Shown here piece by piece: positions 20,552 through 32,917 of a DNA stretch of 64,000 nt; position 1 is the first letter of the stretch, and every line of letters begins with the position of its first letter. The position numbers were made by a program, and so were the translations under genes. The stretch spans positions 124,001-188,000 of the forward strand of contig MCGT01000034.1 in NCBI GenBank assembly GCA_002104935.1. The letters are read 5' to 3'. The notes below the pieces were generated by a model. It was not told where the DNA came from and did not search any database. It was given only the letters and a program-made list of their open reading frames with translations. This stretch comes from Hesseltinella vesiculosa. Lineage: Eukaryota > Mucoromycota > Mucoromycetes > Mucorales > Cunninghamellaceae.

Positions 20552-22659
20552 ATGAGTAGTTATAATTATCAATACGACAAGTCAGAACTGGAATCTGCCT
20601 TTGAACTTGATGATGGCGACTCGATTTTTAGCCGATCCAGCCTAGATGACCGCCGACCCATGATGCAGCCGTACGACCATCCGTTGGAAGACGACGATGA
20701 TGGCCTGTCGGTTGTCTCTGATGAACAAACATTACTACCATCCATGCACCATACCAATCGCTCCTCTAATTCCGTCTTTTCTTTGGAATCCATACCCATG
20801 ATCCCTTTGACTCAAACCCAAGCAAGAGCACCAGAACTACAGAAAAAGGTCACGCTGATGAATGGCCTTGGTCTGGTCATTGGCTCGATGATTGGCAGTG
20901 GACTGTTTAGTTCACCAGGTAAAAAGAAAAAAAAACGAAAGCTTGTTGCGCACTCACCTCTCTCCCAGGACCTGTGTTTGAAGCCACAGGTGCGCCAGGC
21001 ACCGCGTTGCTGATCTGGCTGATTTCCGGGCTGCTGGCCTTGTCCGGTGCCTTGTGTTATGCCGAGCTGGGCACCATGCTGCCTATGAATGGTGGTGAGT
21101 CTGTCTACCTGGGTCGAGCCTATGGTAGCCTGGTTGCGTTTGTGTTTGAATTCGTCACCATCACGATCCAAAAGGTAAGGAGAAAAAAAGGAGAGGCAGC
21201 CCAAAGCTCATTTTTCATCAGCCGGGCAGCGTCGCCATTGTGTGCATTGTTCTAGGCGAATATATATCCCGGATTGCCTACCACACGTATTTCTTCCAAG
21301 TGCCTCACGATTCTGATGCGTCGGTGGAAATGGCCGATTCGGTGATCCCCGACTTTTTACCCAAGGTGTTGGCCCTGGCCACGTTGCTGACGCTCAGTGC
21401 ACTGCATGCCTTTTCGGCACGAGCTGGTATCCATGTGCAAGACCTGCTGACGGTGGTCAAGGTGCTGACGGCTGTCATTATATCCATTACTGGCGTTGTC
21501 ATGCTGGCCAAAGGAACCATGCCCGACAACAGCTTTGAAACAACTCCACTGTTTGCTGGCTTTGATACCATCAGTTTTGGACAATATACCATTGCCTTTT
21601 ATTCTGGTAAGTGAGATTTTGAGGAAACCCCCCCCCCGCTCACCTGTCTTTTAGGGTTATGGGCTTACGATGGCTGGAACAATCTGAATTACGTGTCTGG
21701 CGAAATGAAGCAGCCTCATCGCGACTTGCCTCGCGTGATCATTTTTGGGATTCCCATGGTGGTGGTGACGTATGTGTTGGCCAACGTCGCTTACCTGGGC
21801 GTCCTGCGACCTCAAGTGCTGATGCATACCAATACAGTGGCGATGGATTTTGGCAAAAAGGTGTTTGGACCCGTGGGGGGCATTCTCTTTGCTGTCAGCG
21901 TGGCCTTGAGCTGTTTCGGGGTAAGCATCCATAAAATAGGAGAGGCATAGGCAACAAGGAGAACTGGAGAGCTGACGGGCTTTTTTTTTTTTTTACTTAG
22001 ACCGCCAATGCCAGTATTTTTACCGGAGCAAGGATTATTTATGTGTCTGCAAAACAAGGCCATCTGCCGGCGTTCCTCGGCAACCTGAGTGCGAAACGAC
22101 AAACGCCTATCACTGCATTGATGCTGCAACTTTTGTTGACAACGATCTTCATCCTGATTGGCTCCTTCCGGGCTTTAGTGAACTTTTATTCGGTCTGTGC
22201 TTGGCTGTAAGTGCTAAAGTGCTTTCAGGAAAAAGGGGCACGAACAATGACAAATGAAAAAGAATCTGACCCCCTTGCTTGGCGCTAGCTTTTATTTTTT
22301 GGCAGTGTTGTCGTTGTTGGTCTTGCGTTACAAGGAGCCCGAATTGAAGCGGCCGTACAAGGTATGGCTGTCGACCCCCATTCTCTTTTGTATGATTGCG
22401 TTGTTTCTCTGTACCACGCCATTTGTGGAGGCTCCCTTTGAAAGCTTATCAGCGCTTGGATTTGTGTTGTTGGCCATTCCAATTTGGCTGCTGCATGTGA
22501 AATACCGCGAAGCCATTAATGGTAACTGCATGATCAAACACGTCTCTTTTTTTCTGTACTCATCCGTTCTACTTTTCTCATATTTTAGATTGGATCGCTC
22601 GACTTTATGATAGAAATCGACGTCAAGGATATCAAGGCATGGAAATGACCGAGTCTTGA
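20552..22659 (+). CDS. SLC7/LAT-type amino acid permease
   Basis: Seven exons: 20552-20918, 20969-21174, 21222-21606, 21655-21920, 22001-22206, 22289-22521, 22589-22659; 577 residues. A 100-residue acidic, Ser-rich cytosolic N-terminus is followed by about 12 membrane segments of the APC fold. Family blocks: IGSMIGSGLFSSPG (TM1 substrate loop), ALCYAELGTMLPMNGGE, LWAYDGWNNLNYVSGEMKQP with DLPRVI (the L-type signature), and TGARIIYVSAKQGHLPAFL. This pattern resembles animal SLC7 light chains and fungal methionine-type permeases. The last exon is short and polar (DWIARLYDRNRRQG). It probably imports neutral amino acids at the plasma membrane; specificity is not readable. Confidence 0.9.
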
Positions 22660-23157
22660 TTCTCCTTGTTTAGAAATGTGGGTCACCTTGTATTTTTTTT
22701 CCTTGAGCAAGACAATGACTCAGCCTAACACAATTTTAATATATTTGTTTACTTTTTTTTTTTTTTTTCAAGCCTGTACCATAATGATGCTTCCCTTTTT
22801 ACCAACTAAACTAGTTTCCCTTGATTCACATTTGCCATGCTGACTCGGTCGCGTGCTTGTGCACGAGTATTCGACCTGCCGGCTTAAAGACATAAGGAAA
22901 AAAAAAAAAAAAAAAGTCAGGAGATGAGCCGAGAGGACTCCTTTTGCTTTTTTTTTTCCACCACATGTTCTCTTAGACTCAAAATGTTGATAATGGCGGC
23001 GATCCTTTTTTGGTTGCGCCTGTGTGTTCATTCATGCATAAACATTTGAACAAAGACATTCAATAAAAGTTAAACCTTTCTTCTGAGTTTCAAAAAGGTG
23101 GATTTTCTTTGTCTGTTCGCTTTCTCTCTCTCTTTTTTTTTTCCTATCATTTTAAAC
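22660..23157. other. intergenic, no gene seen
   Basis: 3' region of the permease and 5' region of the ankyrin gene. Contains poly-A/T runs and no supported coding sequence. Confidence 0.5.
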
Positions 23158-25102
23158 ATGTCCTATTCATTGTTTGCTGATACATCTGCCTTGAAAGATT
23201 TTTATATTGCCTTGGGCTCCTTGGGCAAAGAAAGTTTACAAGAACGGCTATGCACCAGCATAGACCAGCTCCTGGCCAGCTGTAAGACACGGCACGATGA
23301 CTTGTCCCATTCCTTTCAAGCTCTACAAGCCCGCTACGACAAGGCATGCAAAGAGAACACCCTCCTCACCAAAAAATACCAGAAATCTCTACGCGAAATC
23401 CAGTTTTACCGTGACCGCTATGAGTCGCTGGCCAAGCTCACAGCCCGCTCCTGCTTCACCTCTTCTGCTCACACCAACGACACCCTGTCCAGACCCAGCA
23501 GCTTGACCAATAACGACAGCACTCTTTTGTATGCATCTCTGCTGGCCGACGCCAACGTGACCGAGCCCCCTGCCTTGCCCGATGACGAAGACGACAACCT
23601 GCTCTTGTACGACCCTTTGGATCTGATGGCTGTGATTGAGCAGGCTTACTTGCCACCCCCCAAGGACCCTCCATCCTTTGACCTGCCTCTGCCTCCTATT
23701 CAAGAAGCTCCACAACCCAACCAACTTCAGGAGACACCCGACGCTGGCTATTCTACAATCAACCCTTCCAGTCCTTCCCTTTCACCCCTCTCGCCAGCCT
23801 TCCTCCCTCTTCCTCCCCCTTCTCCATCAACGCCCATTGATCTACCGTCCAATCCCAATCAACCACCCACCACCCAACGGAAACCATCTTTTTATGACGC
23901 CAACCATGAGCAGCCGCTCAAATTTGCCTGTGGGGATGGCTTTTGGCATACCATTGCCACCGGCCGGCATAAAAAAGACGACGTGCTGCAATTGATAAAG
24001 TAAGCTGCCACTGCCTGCCTATCCAGCCTTTCTCACCGATTTTATTTTTTTTGTTTGACCAGGAGCTATCTCGATCGAGGCGGGCAGGTGAATGTCGCCA
24101 ACAATTCGGGGAATATGAAAGCCCTGACGGAAGGCGACGGCCTGATCCACGGTTTGATTCTCGTGCGCAATACAGCCGCCCTGCAGTATATCCTGGAAGC
24201 AGGCGCCAACCCTGAAGCGCTCCCTTTGCGTGCCCACAACCAGTATACACCCTTGATCCTGGCTGCCCGCTTAGGCTACCTGAATGGTGTCCGACTACTG
24301 GTCGAACGTTGTCGCGTCGATATGATGGCTGCCCATGGCCCTGACAGCTCGTCCCTGCTCCACGCCGCCACCACGACGAATGCCTTGGAACTGGTCGAAT
24401 ACCTGGTACGCATGAGCGATCACAAGCTGCTGCATGAAGTCGACGATCATGGTAAACTACCACGGGTCTTTCAAAATAAAAGCCGATGCTCATGTCTCGT
24501 CTTCTTCAGGGGCCACGGTGTTGCATTATGCTTGCAAAGGCGGTCATCTCCAGCTGATCACGTATTTCGTGCGTGAATGTGGGCTGTCACCAAACATGAC
24601 GGATTACAAAGGCGAGACACCGCTGCACTACTGTATTCGCAACCGTCGGGCCAAAGCCGTGGTCAAGCTGGTAGGTCACTTGGGCGCACATCCCAACATG
24701 TATGTGCTCAAGACCGTCCCCACGCCCTTGGATCTGGCCAAAGCCGGCGGCCTGTTTTCCATGGCCGACTATCTGAAAAACATGGGAGCCAAGACCACAA
24801 AGGAATTGGAGAAAGCCCAGGTGGCGGCCAATGCATCGACCATCTCCATCAGTACCCATCACCCGTCCGTAGGCTCGTCTTCGTCGTCCTGCCGGTCCAG
24901 CTCCTCTGCCTGCCTGACGCCCCAGTCCATGCAGCCAGGTCGTCCGCTTAGTGTCAGTGGTCTCTCTACCACCAGCGCCCACACTTCTTCCTCTTCCGGC
25001 TCGTCTCACAACAGTATCCTCAGTGCCATCAGCCAAAGCCGAAACCTCGTGCAAGATGCTGCTGTTGCTGTAAAGCACAAGCTCAATGATCTTATTCCTT
25101 GA
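23158..25102 (+). CDS. ankyrin-repeat protein
   Basis: Three exons: 23158-23999, 24063-24451, 24510-25102; 607 residues. Residues 20-115 are helical and probably coiled coil (SLQERLCTSIDQLLASCKTR to REIQFYRDRYESLA). A Pro/Ser-rich linker (about 165-260) follows. Ankyrin repeats span about 275-530, with clear units such as YTPLILAARLGYLNGVRLL, SSLLHAATTTNALELVEYL, TVLHYACKGGHLQLITYFV and ETPLHYCIRNRRAKAVVKL. The C-terminus is Ser-rich. Both introns lie inside or next to repeats and keep them continuous. A protein-interaction scaffold is the safest statement; a partner cannot be inferred. Confidence 0.85.
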
Positions 25103-25192
25103 TTTTTTTTTTCACCCTACCCCCCCTGCTTCGATACCCACTTGAATCTTTCCTAATGAACCTGTCCCATTTATTATCTTTTTTTTTTTTTT

Positions 25193-25734
25193 TTACATGT
25201 TGCGGGGTCCATTCAAAATATCCTTGAGGTTGCCTTGGGCATCGCTGGCGGCTCGTTCCCAGTACTTTTGCGATTTTTCTAATTGTTGGATTTGGTCATC
25301 GACGGTCGTGACCTTTTTGGCATACTCGGTTTTCATGCCAGACAGTGGGGCTTGCAAAAACCTAAGCAGGATGGTCATGAAAAAAAGCGAATGAGATGAG
25401 TAGTTTCGGGCTGGTTGGTCATCGGTCTACATTTTGCCCACAGGTTGATAGGTTTTAGTATCGGGATCCAGGGTATCAAGTTCACGTCGAGTCAGTTCGG
25501 CCAATTTACGTTCACGTTGCTTGGCTTGGATTTGGGCTTTGGCAGTGTTGACTTGTTGTTGACTGGCCACGTACTTGGCTTGAAGCTCAACAAAGATCTA
25601 GCATCATCCAAAAAATAAATATAAAAAAAATAAGAGTAAGCAAACAAAATACAAGTAATCAAGGCAATTTAGTCAGCAAATGGGAAAGCAAGACATACAT
25701 TGCGGATCGCGTCATCAGAAAGGGAGGACGACAT
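25193..25734 (-). CDS. PFD1: prefoldin subunit 1
   Basis: Three exons (minus): 25734-25699, 25597-25431, 25361-25193; 123 residues, the usual size. Exon 2 encodes IFVELQAKYVASQQQVNTAK and the strand LDPDTKTYQPVGKM; exon 3 continues FLQAPLSGMKTEY, then the second long helix DDQIQQLEKSQKYWERAASD. The helix-hairpin-helix plan and the FVELQ start match eukaryotic prefoldin beta subunit 1. Prefoldin is a cytosolic hexamer that hands nascent actin and tubulin to the CCT chaperonin. It diverges from the AN1 gene across a 165-base shared promoter. Confidence 0.92.
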
Positions 25735-25899
25735 GATTAATCTATTTTGGAAAAAGAGAAATCGAAAGAAACTGGCAGAACGAAAAAAAATATTGGCTCC
25801 CGCGGCGTTTCATTTTGCTGTGCCTGAAAGCCAGTTTAAATTCGTCATGCTGACCCTTTTTCCCTTCCTTCTTTTTTCTTGCTTTTCTCCTTGTTAGAA

Positions 25900-26774
25900 A
25901 TGGAGCTTCTGGATATCGGCAAACACTGCACATTCAATGGCTGTGCACAGCTAGGTAAACCGCATCCTCACCTCTACATGTCATCTCATTCCTTCTTTCT
26001 CTCTGAAGACTTTCTCCCCTACACATGCTTCCATTGCAAAATGATCTTTTGGCAAGTCATCTGCTCCTTTCTTGACCACTTTCTTAAGCATGCTCAGCAC
26101 TAACCTCACTCCTTTTTCTTCTACTTTTCCGCTTAGCCAAGAGCACTTTAAATTAGATGACCACCAATGCCCTGGTCGAAATGATCCCAGCTTGGACGTT
26201 CGGTAAGTTTTTATTTTATTTATTAACTTTCCTTGGCTGACGGCGTTCTTATCCCATCACAAGCGTCCCAACATGCCCCATTTGCGATCAACCGGTGCCT
26301 GGTGCACGATCCGAAGATCCCAATATCCGAGTCAATCGTCACATTCAGAACAACTGCGCCCAAGAAAGTAAACCAAGCAACCTGTGCAAGCAAAAGGCCT
26401 GCAAGGCAAAACTCCTCGTCCCCATGACCTGTCCCGCCTGTGGCGACCACTTTTGCGTCAAGCACCGACTCGAACAAGACCACCAATGCCAAGGCCGGAC
26501 CTCCAAGCAGCCTAAAAAACGTGCCTCCAACGCCTCCCTCCAACGCAAAGCCGGCCTCGCCGCCTTGCTTCGTCAGAAGAAACCCCACCATGACCCCTCA
26601 CCCTCCTCACAGCTCAAACAATCCTCTTCCAACAAACAACAGCATCAACAATTACTGCATCTCCAAGCCAAAGCCAGCCGTGGCGCCCTCTCTGAACAAG
26701 AACAAATAGAATTGGCCACCCTGCTCTCCTTGGAACAGCATCACAAAGACAACAAGCATTGCATGATTTCCTAG
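25900..26774 (+). CDS. AN1-type zinc-finger protein, AIRAP/AIRAPL-like
   Basis: Four exons: 25900-25954, 26009-26051, 26137-26202, 26264-26774; 224 residues. Splicing gives a first AN1 finger (CTFNGC, DFLPYTCFHC, IFCQEHF, HQC) and a second, CPICDQPVPG...CKAKLLVPMTCPACGDHFC VKHR..HQC. Intron 2 uses a GC donor (TTTTG/GCAAGT); with it the zinc ligand Cys and the CxxH pair are restored. A UIM-like acidic helix EQEQIELATLLSLEQ is near 200, and the protein ends in CMIS, a fitting CaaX prenylation box. Human AIRAPL (ZFAND2B) has the same order of AN1 pair, UIMs and CaaX and binds p97/proteasome at the ER. Role by analogy: protein quality control. Confidence 0.88.
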
Positions 26775-27312
26775 CCACCCTCTCCTTTTTTATTTCTCAT
26801 TTGATATCCCCCGATGTCGCTCCTTTTAACCCCTTGCACATCTACAGTAAAACATCTCTCACCTGGAAGCCAGTCCAGCGTCACTATAGAGCTTGATACT
26901 GCCATGGACCACACGTCATGGCTGCGCCTTTGTGTGGTTCCACAATTTTTTTTTGTTTCTTGGCTTGGTTGTTACTGGACGCTCGTCCGGAGAATGATTT
27001 CTGACCAATAGGACGTTAAAAAATTACAATTTTTTGCCATGAACCTGGGAGAATGAACATCTGTGCACCTTTGAAAAAATCTGATTTGCTGAATTTGGTT
27101 GGCCGATTCAATGACATGAAGCTGCTTGCGCACGTACATAACCTTTGCCAGCCTTGTCAGCGTAATATTAGCCAATTAAGAGTGGAGACCTCTCAGCATT
27201 CGTCTCTTTATTACAACGGGATGAATCAAAGCCCAAAAAACTAAAAATTGCCCTCTCACTTGGATCATAAATATACCTCAAAAAAAAAAAAAACAGGTCA
27301 AGTAAAAGCGAT
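26775..27312. other. intergenic, no gene seen
   Basis: AT-rich sequence with short unconvincing frames on both strands and a 13-base A run near 27280. Confidence 0.45.
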
Positions 27313-27565
27313 TCACAAGGCAAGGAACTCTGTGTTCTTACCGTTTGTGGTGACCTGATGGAGGGGGCGGTGCTGATTGACTTTTGAGTGCTTTGTTACC
27401 ATTCCTACATGTCGTTGGTTTGGAAAAATCAGTCTTGGCGCCGGGTTACCAAAACCAACGACTTGGCAACGAAGCCAATCAACATCGCAACCAAAACAAA
27501 ATTGGCCAATGGCCCATTGCCGACCAGCCAGAAGAGAGAAGTCTATGGCCAGTCGGCTTCCAGGC

Positions 27566-28827
27566 CAGGAGCAGAAGGCACAAACACTGGCTTCAGGCGG
27601 TGGCACAGAGGCTCGATGTCACGTTGCGCCTAATTGGTTTTCAGAAAAAAAATATCAGCGAGTGACATGGGCGATAAAAAGCGTATTTCATATTTCTTAC
27701 CAAAACATCGCCTCTGGCCACACGCCGAGGAGGGGGTGCATCAGCGTCCACAGGGTCAGGACTGTCACCCATGGCACACGCATCCTCAATTGCATGCGCA
27801 ATTTGAAGGCTACCGACGTGAGCTGACGCCACAGGGGGGCAGAGCGAAGTTTACTGGGAAATTGCCAGCGGCAGGGCCAGCTGAAAAGGCAGGGCGAGGC
27901 ACAGCAAAGGTGAAGGTGTCAGGGCCAGTGGCAGAGGCGGCGCGAGAAGGAGCGGAACCAGCAGAAGTAGGACCGGTGGTAGGGCCAGCGCTAGGCACAG
28001 AAAAGGTGAATTCAGCACGCTCGGCTGCGGCAGCGGCAGAGATAGCAGCAGCAGGGGCCTTTCCAGCCGTGGCAGAGTGGCCAACGGGGGCTACTGTGGT
28101 GTGCTCAGGCTTGGCAGGCGCGGCAGACACAGGCGCAGGTGTGGTGTGCGCTGGCTGCTTATGGAAGCAAAGAAGAGGACGATTAGACTCGGTTGAAAAA
28201 ATGATTGGTTCAATGTTATACTTACTAGTTTCGCTGCCAAGCAGCAGAAGACACGGACAGCCAACGACAGGAGGACCTTTGCCATCCACACCAAGGCAAG
28301 TGTGGTGACGAAAAGCACCAGGCAACACCAAACGGCAGCAGAAAGGCAGACCAAAACCAAGTCATACACCTTGCTGACGACAAGGACAGCGACAAAGGTA
28401 ACAGCCACGGCCAGGTGCCAGCAAAGGCAGAGAGCGCCAGAGGAAAGGCCAAGCAGGCGGCGGGCAACGAGGACAGCACCATCCTTGATCTTGCCAGAGA
28501 GATCAAAACGCAAGGCAGCCCAAACCAAAACGTAGAGAGCCAGGAAGGCGACCATGCCGCAAAGGGCAAGCGCAAAATCGGCAGCAAAATTGTCGGTGAC
28601 TTCACCCACGATGGCAAGTGGGGAAGGTGGAGATGTGGTAGCGGGACCAATGAGGGCGAGTGTGGTTGGTGGGGTGATGGTCGGGGTAAACGTAAAATGC
28701 GCAAAGCGCAGGAGCTCGACAGTGCTCTGCCAGTACTTGACAATGAGCATGGGGACGAAAATCGTGGCAAGAAGGAAAAGCATCGCAAAAAAAAGCACGG
28801 GGACACGCAGCAGTAAGTAGGACAAAC
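27566..28827 (-). CDS. multi-pass membrane protein, ends unresolved, possibly broken
   Basis: The clearest part, 28827-28230, starts after an acceptor (TTTCAG) with no ATG in frame, so a 5' exon is missing or lost. It encodes three to five membrane segments (LLLRVPVLFFAMLFLLATIF, LALCGMVAFLALYVLVWAAL, then a long hydrophobic stretch ending VFCCLAAKL). A donor AGTA/GTAAGT-type site and acceptor at 28161 join a Pro/Ala/Thr-rich exon with two similar units (EFTFSVPSAGP, TFTFAVPRPAF). Beyond about 27850 two frames compete and I could not find one splice pattern without a stop. The 5' side borders duplicated repeat sequence. Function unknown. Confidence 0.4.
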
Positions 28828-28913
28828 CTGAAAAAAAAAGGAAAAATCAAAAACATGCCTTTTGACCCTGAAAAAAAAAGAACTGCGGCAGTCAGCTGGT
28901 CAAAAAAAAAGGC

Positions 28914-29759
28914 ACCAAACTAAAAAGGGAAGAGTGAGGATTTTTTTTTTCTATGGAATTTTGGTAACACAACAACTTGAGAGCATGTTTCTCGGCTAGA
29001 TTCATTGCTTTTCTAATTTTATGCTTCCCTACGGATAGCCATGGTTCGTAGCTTTGAAATGAATCTAAACACGCCAAGGCATTATCATCCCATTGTCGTG
29101 TAATCGCAATAAACAGTAACGGGACAACCATAAAAACATTGAGAAATTTGTGGGAAAAACGGGGGGAACTGAAACCGAGAATATTCTTTGTTCCATCAAA
29201 AAAAGGCACCAAACTAAAAAGGGAAGAGTGAGGAATTTTTTCTTTTTCAATGGAAAATCAATTTGCGGTTTAATTTCCAAACAGAGCTAAATTAACTATG
29301 TTTGACATAATCGTGATCTACATTCTTCTGGTCTGTGCTTGATATCTTTCATTTCAAAAAGATAGTCTTTTTTTTTTTTGAACAGTAGCAAACTCCTGCT
29401 TCCATTTTGCAAGTTTTTGGTCGTTTTGATAAAAAATACAGCAGAGGAATTTTGGTAACACAACAACTTGAGAGCATGTTTCTCGGCTAGATTCATTGCT
29501 TCTCTAATTTTATGCTTCCCTACGGATAGGCAACGATCGATGCCGATCAAGTCCCTTTTTTCCCATCGATTTGTTTATGTTTTTTGGTGCCCCATTTCTG
29601 TTTCCTACGATAAATCGACAGTGAAATGACATTGAAAAGGCGTTCTTGGTTTCATTTTAAAGATTGGAACCTAGACCTTCCATAGGCACACAGAGGGTAA
29701 GAAAAGCATTAAAACTGACAGAGTAAAGGGGCTCTCAAGTTATTGTGTTACCGAAATTC
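28914..29759. repeat. locally duplicated and inverted segments
   Basis: A segment beginning GGAATTTTGGTAACACAACA at 28955-29038 recurs almost unchanged at 29446-29529, and its first 28 bases recur inverted at 29732-29759. A second unit, CACCAAACTAAAAAGGGAAG, occurs at 28914 and 29206. On the minus strand the 84-base unit is open (SVGKHKIREAMNLAEKHALK), so a coding fragment was duplicated. The source element is not recognised. Confidence 0.75.
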
Positions 29760-31520
29760 TTCAGCTTTTTTGACGAAAAAAGAGACACAAACGCTCGCAC
29801 AATAGATCTCTGCTCTTTGCTAGTTATTGAGACAAGGCATCTCTTTTATCATCAAATAAACTTAACGATGCTGCATCTTGTAAGACATTCTTCAATTGCA
29901 AACAATGATAAGCCGGCATAGCTTTGCAGTATTGAAAAAAAAAGTACTCGTTTCTAAAGATATCGTTTTTTTTTGTTTTTTTTTTGCTCCAACGAGGGAG
30001 TTTCGCTGCTTTTTTTTATTATTTAAAAGGTCTTTTTCATTTAGTACAATTTAAAAAAAAGTGCCAGTGTCTAGCCCAACTAAAAAGCTGGTTACCCAGG
30101 TATGACTACGTGGAGGTAACTGGCGTACATACCCTTTTTGATTTCTGCTCAAGCGTGCGCCAGAAACAAAAGCCTCGGGGGAGAGGAAAAAAAAAAGACC
30201 ACAGCGAACCAAGCGAAGGGGAACCAGTCCAAGCAAAGAGAAGGTACACCAAGGTAAGGTAAAAAAAAAAGAGAAGAAACGAAGGAGGGACTCGTCCTTT
30301 TGATTTTCATTTTTCATAGGGCTGCTTTACGTAGGAACCGATGAGAAACGAGGACGTTCAGTAGCCTGGGAATATTGCGGAACTATTAAAGCGTCGGCCG
30401 GCGTTTGCTCTTGTTCTAAGAAGTGATTTTCTGGATGGATGGCAACCTAGAACGTTGATTATGATCGCATTGTTGTGCACAGACCAGCTCCACCAAACTG
30501 CCGGTTGAATTTCCAAACAGAGCTAATCAAATATCCAATCCTGCTTCGCACTTCCCTTTCTTTCAGCCTCCTTTTCGTTCGGCGTTTTTTTTTTTTTTTC
30601 AATCGTTCTTTTTCTTGGAACCTCTTCGTTTCATTCTTTTTTTCCTGTCCTCCTACTGCTAATGGCCACTGCCTATGACAATAACGATACAAAAGCAACA
30701 AAAGCAAAGCAACTTTAGTCGCAATGCCAAATGATCTCACCAAGAAATCAACAGATCTTGTTGATCTTACATCTTTCGTGTTCGGCCGACCTGAATCCAT
30801 GGTGATTGCATCTGCATTGAAACAAGGCAATAGTGAAAGCTACAAAGTTTATTACGAAACTGATCTTAAAGGATGTTATTGTTCTTTGCAGGCCCATATG
30901 CGACAGAAACTATCGAAGTAGCGAGGATATATTTGTAGAAAACATGACTAATCAAGTCCAGAACAGCTCAGCCCTTGTTTTGCCACAGTCACGATGAAGC
31001 GGAGATGTGAGCTAGACTTTAGGTATCAAACGGTGAGCGCTGGGGTCTAATGAGTTTAGCTTTTAGGGAAGAAGGCGCACACACCAGCACAGAAAATAAA
31101 GGAGTAATGGTCTGATTCAACGGCAAGCTTATGAAACTTGGCCGGCTATGCACAGGGAAGTGTGCTGATTATCCCCCATCAGTACTTTCCAGATCTTCCC
31201 AATCACATGTATGTATTTCGTATGATGATTCCGTGTAAGTGGATGAAAAAAAAGTCACGTTCTTGCGCTTGCCGGTGAAGCAGTTGGTCTCCAGGAACAA
31301 AAGGTGGTACCGTTCCAATGAACAATATTCTTGACCTGCCCTGAGCCAAGGCATCGACGTCACTGGACCATGCACGATATGGAAAGAAGAAACGTCAATA
31401 TAGGAATAGTTTGCAAATAGTTTTTAGACTTTCGACATTTGGATTACGTTTTAGCATGCAGGCCAGTAAACGCTGATTAGCAGGTCAGGAATCGAAAGGA
31501 CTGGGCCGACGTTAAATGTG
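29760..31520. other. gene-poor region with short coding-like fragments
   Basis: A plus-strand frame at 29984-30260 ends at a good donor (CCAAG/GTAAGG) and an acceptor TTTCATAG follows at 30319, so a decayed exon is possible. Another frame, 30724-30921, encodes MPNDLTKKSTDLVDL...; the ATG 61 bases upstream is in another frame. Neither shows a known domain. TCCAAACAGAGCTAA at 29276 recurs at 30512. Confidence 0.35.
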
Positions 31521-31524
31521 GTCA

Positions 31525-31925
31525 TCCAAATTCTTTTTCATTTTGAAAAAAAAAAAAAAAGCAACTGCTACACTGCACTTTGGAGTGATTGAATCGATAT
31601 GAAAGTTTGTATGCAGGCTGAAATGCTTGTATGATAAAGATCCTGAAAAAAATAGGTCGAATAATGTAAGCTACCCAGCCAACTTTTGAACAGTTTCGTT
31701 TTGCCATCTCCAACTCCTCAGCTAATTAAAATAAGAAATCGGCCATTTTCATCAGGGATACCCCAAGGCGATCTGATAAAAAATCAATCACAGTGCAAAT
31801 TTACACTTCACAAATTCACCCCCAAAGTCTGCATACCAATAAAACATGTAAAGAAATGACCTTGATTCAATCTGCACTTATCTTAGACACCGGAGGGAAG
31901 GGCTTGAGGGTTTGCATTAAAATAT
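31525..31925 (+). repeat. dispersed repeat, copy 3
   Basis: Shares with the other copies: poly-A then GCAACTGCTACACTGCACTT, TGATTGAATCGATATGAAA, CCAGCCAACTTTTGAACAG, AAATCGGCCATTTTCATCAG, GGCGATCTGATAAA, ACAGTGCAAATTTAC and TGACCTTGATTCAATC. Non-coding. Confidence 0.75.
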
Positions 31926-32451
31926 GATTTCACACCAACTTAACTTGGACTTTTTCATACACTGGAAAATGATTACGCGTTGACCAGTAGAAGTGACACA
32001 ATGCGTCTGCCGATTATTGGTGAAAAGTAATGCAAAAGGTGCAGATCAGAAATTTTTCTCAGGCTTAATTGTAACAGAAAGAGAGTGAAGAAGTGGCAAG
32101 TGCACTAAACGACGAATGTAAAGCATTTTAATGTGCTCATGCGGTGCGCATCGCGTTTCCATTCTTGAATGCTTGGAAAAATCCGTGCTCTTTCCCTGAC
32201 GAGCAAATTGCTGCCCATGTTATAGACGCCCTTGTCTACCCAGTGGTTTCCCTGTGAAGCTGAACACGCTCGCTGACAAAATCCATTGGTCATGCTGGAG
32301 GGTCTGGCTGTCGTGAGGAGCCAGTGGTAGTAACGTGGTGTATGGGGGCGGCAGGTTTAGCGACACAGATTCTCTTTGCCTTTCTTGGAGTGTCATGAGG
32401 ATAGAACGTGCAGCATTGAGCTTGTCTTCCACTCGCTGCCTCGCAGTGTTG

Positions 32452-32917
32452 TCACACACACCCTGCGTTAGACAACGGAGGCAGTATTGGTAGGCCTTGA
32501 TTCAGAGGACGAGCAGCAAGCGATCGATGACGTCCATATAAAAAAGCAGACAGGGTCACAAGCGGCGGCAAAGGGAGAGCCTCAAGGCTGTTGCTGACAG
32601 ATTTGGCGTCGAAGATATAGCCCATTCTGCCCAAACCTCTTTTCAGTGATCGAGCATAAAGGGATGGCGTTGAGATGGCTTGCAATGTAAAGAGATGTTG
32701 TACGTAATGCTGGATATAACGATGATCAGGACGACAGGTATGGACTTCATGGGCTTGTAGATCACGTCTGCGATCTTTCCCGTTCTTGTCTTCGTTGGCC
32801 ATGGCTAGAAGATGTCATGCGCACTTGGTTCTTTTTTTTTAACAACATTACATCATTACCAGGTATGTAATGCACTGCCGATTCGAAGAGGGTAAGGTCT
32901 GCCCCTTGTTCTGCCAT
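32452..32917 (-). CDS. hypothetical two-exon gene
   Basis: Exons (minus) 32917-32860 (MAEQGADLTLFESAVHYIP) and 32804-32452, joined by a 55-base intron with GTAATG donor and CTTCTAG acceptor; 136 residues. The protein is basic with no membrane segment or known motif. An internal acceptor (CTAACGCAG, 32466) could instead join a downstream frame at 32220-32450 that also looks coding (EDKLNAARSILMTLQERQRE), so the 3' end is open. I cannot name a family. It is the only plausible intact gene in this 6-kb block. Confidence 0.35.

Noticed and set aside
27384..28308. Plus-strand frames of 93 and 224 codons
   Set aside because: They are shadows of the minus-strand membrane-protein exons and are Ala/Gly/Glu-rich because of the opposite Pro/Ala/Thr coding.
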